Shown here: positions 59,899-64,000 of the stretch, one piece after another | Position numbering within the stretch: position 1 is the first letter of the stretch | How the letters are laid out: every line of letters starts with the position of its first letter | From: Sipunculus nudus | Taxonomy: Eukaryota > Annelida > Sipuncula > Golfingiida > Sipunculidae | Length of the DNA: 64,000 nt | Assembly: GCA_026874595.1 (NCBI GenBank) | Contig: CM049306.1 | Location: 34,734,019 to 34,798,018, forward strand | Direction of reading: 5' to 3' | Position numbers and translations under genes: made by a program | Notes under the pieces: generated by a model | The model's database searches: none | The model's input: the letters and a program-made list of their open reading frames with translations, nothing else | Told to the model about the DNA's origin: nothing

Positions 59899-60199
59899 GG
59901 CCAAAAAATAAAAGGGTATGGTTCTAAGGCACTTTTTTAGAAATCAGTGCGGGCGGGCGGTATTTTATTTTTTACCTTTTTTGTATGTTTCGATAAAAGG
60001 TTATATGATCAGGCAAAAGCAGGTTTCTTCTTGCTAAACAGGCAAAAGCACTACATAACAAATGAAATCGTATCGAAACTGTATTATTTTACCACTTTGA
60101 ATGACAAAATCATAATAAAAATGTTTGATGGGGGGGGGGGGGGAGGGTTAAAATTGACGCGGGCGGTGGCTGAGAACCATACCTTTTATTTTTTTGGCC
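59899..60199 (-). mobile_element. Harbinger-like MITE, copy 2 (inverted)
   Basis: A 301-bp element with termini GGCCAAAAAATAAAAGGGTA and their complement. It carries the same tatggttct.aggcac / ctgagaaccatacc terminal blocks and the same internal atgtttcgataaaa block as the copy at 53471, but in the opposite orientation. A TTA duplication flanks it (59896-59898 and 60200-60202). A run of 14 G (60130-60143) lies inside. No transposase frame. Confidence 0.87.
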
Positions 60200-60202
60200 T
60201 TA

Positions 60203-60542
60203 TCATCATGGTATCTTGATTTTGAAACCTGCAGATAATCTATTTTATTAGATAAGGTTCATAATTTAAGCACATCACGTGATTGCACTGATAGTATGAC
60301 AGGATTAATATCTGAATATATCTGTCATATATGATAAAGTATAATCTGACAGACCTTGCTTCGATGAGACACCAACACAATCAACACAGGATAAGAAACC
60401 ATAAATTATTCGTGGGAGAGTCTCTTCAATATTTCGAAATTCTGAATTAAAGATTGAGTACATATAATTTGATTGAGTAGATTGTAAAATGACTACTGAT
60501 GGTACGATAGGGGTTGTCTTATTTACTGCAGTTGGGATACCA
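60203..60542. other. Unassigned DNA
   Basis: A minus-strand frame (82 codons, 60305-60553) has no recognisable domain. Confidence 0.45.
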
Positions 60543-60767
60543 TCAATGGGCAAGCTTTATCATTTGGATGCGGTGGTCTTCATCATTACGTATCAAGACT
60601 TCCTTGAAGATTAAGCACACATAAACCCAGCGAGGCGTCCTGAGCCCGGCAAACTTATAGTCCGAGACGTTCTGAATCCAAACGCGTTCATTAATCACAA
60701 GATTTCTGGCAGAGGAATTATCGGGTATCACTCTCAGAGTATAATCAAAGGCCAGATAAGAGACTCA
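60543..60767 (-). other. Candidate coding segment (unproven)
   Basis: The minus-strand frame is open from a TGA at 60765-60767 to a TGA at 60543-60545. Composition is protein-like (Val, Ile, Asn, Arg, Tyr and Trp spread evenly) and third positions vary as in codons. It has no ATG near its start, so it could only be an internal or terminal exon. A possible acceptor is the AG at about 60734, after a pyrimidine-containing stretch. I recognise no domain. A frame of this length is expected by chance several times in this window. Confidence 0.15.
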
Positions 60768-61699
60768 ACCGTGTACAACAGCACGGCCATACAGATGCAA
60801 TCTGAGTCGTCATTATATGTTATGTCCTAAAATGATTGCCTTCCAAGCACAGTCGTTAAGGGTTGGATTAAGACGGGGCATCACCGCTACCGGTTCCAGG
60901 ACGTGTTGTGCTCAGTATATAGGTACATCCCTAGTAGGCACATACATATCCTCCCCCCCCCCAACCCCCAATAAAAAAGAAGGGCTACCACTCAAAATCT
61001 CCGGACAGTCCATCCCCTCCCCCCGACATTGGACCAAATCTCTCTCCAAGATTTTCAAAAATGTTTTCACTCAACACAAATACATTTTTATATGAAATAC
61101 ATTTTTATATGAAATAAATGTTGATTTAATTTTCAGCACTACCACCCATAATCTGTTGGTTATCAAAAAGTAGAACTGGTTATCGCCTACAAATTTCGTA
61201 TTTCAATATATTGAGATATGTGAAAGCGTATTGCGATACGTTTTGAGATATTTTCTTTATATTGAGTTTATAGAAAATGAGTGTGTTTTCTATATTGTAT
61301 ATGTACATATAAACAATTAATGTTATTATTATTAGTCAGTTTTAATCATGGGAAATAAAAGGAGATAATAACAGTTTCAGTCATTCACGAAATATGGCAA
61401 TAATAATTACTAAAGAACTTACTTCTTGTTATCAGTATTTTAAGAAATCTTGCAAATGTAAATTTTCATTAGGCTTTAAATTTGCAAGTGACTTGGCCAT
61501 TAAAGAATTTTAGATCGTGGTATGGCACAGAGAGAGATATGGGTGTATTGTGCAATCACAGCCGTGTACCACATCGCAAGGCTGCCGTTCTTAAACAACA
61601 ATACTGTTAACTTGACACTTGATCTTAATGAATAATGATAAATGTTTATGTCCGTGTTCAGCACTTCTTTCTAGTTGTCGTGTTTATATATTTCTCGTT
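60768..61699. other. Unassigned AT-rich DNA
   Basis: A C-run lies at about 60952-60962, and a 20-bp tandem duplication (acatttttatatgaaat) at 61081-61118. No gene. Confidence 0.5.
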
Positions 61700-61815
61700 T
61701 ACCAAGTCATCAGATAGAAAAATATCGATATTGGAAAACTGTATCGCGATACGCAATATGCGAATTACCGTATTGCGATATACCGATATATCGATAATAT
61801 TGCGCACCCAAAAAA
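61700..61815. repeat. cgatat-rich quasi-palindromic stretch
   Basis: Dense overlapping atatcgatat, tatcgcgatacg, attgcgatata and cgatatatcgata motifs. Similar motifs occur at 61200-61250. Such sequence is often the inside or the end of an old DNA transposon, but I cannot find its limits. Confidence 0.45.
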
Positions 61816-62654
61816 AATGCTAAGTTTTTATGACACTACAGCTTTTCTTTCTTTAACAATACGTTTCACTCACATTTTATCGCCATATCTCCATCGGGTT
61901 ACGGAGAACCTCCTAAGGTTTCTCAATATGAGATATTGAGATAAAAGTTTCAGTCCTATAGTTCGGTTTAGTCAAAAGTGTAAAAGCCATGCTTTGAAAC
62001 CTGAGCATTTCAAGGTGCACCGTAAAATTTAAACCAACATGGTTCCTCCCATTGAGTTCAATCTAAAGTTGAAAACTACACAATATCACGTTTTTTATTC
62101 ACTAACAATAAGTTTCACTCTGACATGTAATCACCATAGCGCAGTCGGGGTAACGAGGAATTATCATCTCGTCTTGAAATTTAAGGTTATCTTATCCATC
62201 GGAACACATTCTCATTATCAGTATAAATTCCACATATTTTTTTAATCTTGATCCAAGAAGAAAGATTTATAGTGACATTAATATGAATTGCCATTCATTT
62301 TAGTAGACTCAGTGAAATATTGGTCATATTCCACAGAACTCGCTCTGAGATGAGACTTTATCCTCAAAAATAAGAACGTGTTTCCAAATTAAGCATTTTG
62401 CAATTATCGCCAGAAAAGGATCCGTGAGAGAACAAGGGTTTTCTCATGGCAATTTTAATACTAGCGGTATCCCTTGATTCTGAAATGCGACATCCGGGTT
62501 ATTCAACATATTGCCAAAAAGCCGAAAGTAAAAGCCACTCTCGTGGTTGATCGCGCCATTAATCGCAAATTATAGTGAAATTGCATACATGAAGCAATAA
62601 AACTAATCAGGGGCAATGATTTACCTATTCTTTCCTAATATCAGTTGCTTCTTA
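61816..62654. other. Unassigned AT-rich DNA
   Basis: Nothing recognised. Confidence 0.5.
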
Positions 62655-62835
62655 CTAAACTACAATAAAGTTTCCAAACAAAACCATCTCATCACACAGT
62701 CTCGGCTGTTGAACACCTTGTTATGTTACGGTTCTTCATGTTTGTTAACACAATCCACGTTTGCTTGTTTACTATAACAAGGCCGCGTGACCGTAGGTCC
62801 GATTGTGAGCGGCAACACGCGATGTTTCAGTCAGC
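62655..62835 (-). repeat. Family B interspersed repeat, partial
   Basis: On the minus strand: caatcggacctacggtcac, gcggccttgttatagtaaac, aaacgtggattgtgttaac, gaaccgtaacataacaaggt, then gatggttttgtttggaaac. The order is the same as in the copies at 31850 and 12530. Confidence 0.6.
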
Positions 62836-64000
62836 AGGAACGTTTATTACATTTGGGGCCTAGTCAGTCAGGACATCCCATTATTGGCACGAGTTGTAGC
62901 TCAGCTATGCAATTGTAACACCTGTGATCGCGCCGGGTCCACTGTTTTTAACACTCGTTTACAGGAGTAAGCAACGGTTTCAGGGCAATATTTTGGCAAG
63001 TAGTTTATTTTAAAGGGAGGCTAATATTAGTGTTAATTCAACATGCTTTACAGGTGATTAGGCCCCTTTAACGTACCTTTCCTCTCCTGATAAAACTTTC
63101 ATTATTATGTTATTTGTCCAATAATCAAGACAGTTTAAGAGAGTCACAACACTGGAAAACATTTGTAAATTCTCACAAAGGAGCTGAACAATTGTTTTAT
63201 TCATTAGCTGGTCACCACCGAGTCCAGTCAAAGCCCATCCATGCAGAATAGGTTCTGGATATATCAATGGGATGCAACTACATAAAACACCGCGACACAA
63301 ATAAATACTTAGAGGCCGTAGGCAAAAATAATAACGCACAATAAATATAATATTATGTCAAATTCACCCTCATTAAACACCTTAAGCTACCTATAGGTCA
63401 CAATCATAACCTCAGTTGAACAGCTAAGGGAAATATATGAGACACGTTAAAAGCATTTTCGAGAATCTTTCTGCACGGTGATCGGTAGAGCCACAACTCA
63501 TAATGGGCACCCGGAGCCAGGGAGACAATTGTTTAAGAACAGACGTATAATCTACAGTCCCCCGCTTGAGCGAGTGTCACAGGACTTGCTTTGACATATG
63601 GTGTGTCACTTTAAGGTGGCCCATTCCGCTAGTCTGATTTCGTCACCTGGCCATAGAGTTCGTTTGGCGGAAATTGTACTGTCCGACACATGCAGGGATT
63701 AGATTTAAAATCATTACCTCCCGTGCGTCATCGCTGGTGTGTGGGGAGAATATTTTTTTGGTCGGCTGCAGTCTGGGTTTCCCAACCCCAGCTGAGGATT
63801 TTGCCGACTACGTGACACAGTCATTAATACTGATTGCTTATAGGAAAGTGCGGAGAAAACAGTCACCAATGCAGGTGATCCTCTGCCTAAGTATACACAG
63901 TCTCGACAGTGTCATTCAAAAGGGGAATTATTAGCTTTGTACCATGCAGCATCAATACTAATTTATGTTTCCTACCAAGAGAAAGTTTGAATGTACCGTT
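62836..64000. other. Unassigned DNA
   Basis: No gene recognised. Open frames at 63058-63339 (minus) and 63674-63934 (plus) show no recognisable domain. Confidence 0.5.

Overview
The window reads as AT-rich, non-coding animal DNA. G+C is low by eye, microsatellites are abundant, and I recognise no protein-coding gene on either strand. The longest open frames are microsatellite or tandem-repeat artefacts, or are of a length expected by chance at this base composition. The repeat content (tRNA-derived SINEs, a long element carrying ~155-bp tandem repeats that resembles the tandem-repeat-bearing mobile elements reported from bivalves, solo LTRs and short TIR elements) suggests a lophotrochozoan, most likely a mollusc and perhaps a bivalve. 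This is an inference from repeat style, not from a gene match.

Layout. 0-10 kb: AT-rich sequence with copies of a ~300-bp TIR repeat (family A), two promoter-like GC/CpG-richer patches (2.7-3.0 and 4.85-5.42 kb) with splice-donor-like sequences, a 43-bp tandem array (7.2-7.9 kb) and a 30-bp array (8.5 kb). 10-24 kb: compound TA microsatellites, copies of an interspersed repeat I call family B, SINE-1 fragments, a solo LTR (18712-19581) and a CT tract. 24-32 kb: a full-length SINE-1 with a 13-bp target-site duplication beside a 31-bp-arm hairpin, then more family A and B copies. 32.66-35.25 kb: the most striking object, a putative rolling-circle (Helentron-like) non-autonomous element with about 15 tandem ~155-bp units. 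Each unit carries versions of the nuclear-receptor palindrome AGGTCAnnnTGACCT, and four units are exact. 36.8-45.5 kb: two more solo LTRs of the same family in opposite orientation, a ~465-bp tandem duplication, and two SINEs. 49.9-50.9 kb: four ~180-bp tandem units directly abutting a family A element. 53-60 kb: two Harbinger-like MITEs with 3-bp TTA duplications, a full-length SINE-2 with an 11-bp duplication, an enhancer-like block, a G-rich/C-rich pair, and a ~310-325-bp tandem repeat. 60-64 kb: unrecognised DNA with one family B copy.

Function. Nothing here forms a pathway. The window behaves like a long intron or intergenic region shaped by successive insertions. The points of biological interest are the repeat carrying nuclear-receptor sites, the good terminal and target-site evidence for several mobile families, and two unproven promoter or first-exon candidates near the left end. 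No database search was possible, so family names are comparisons by structure only.
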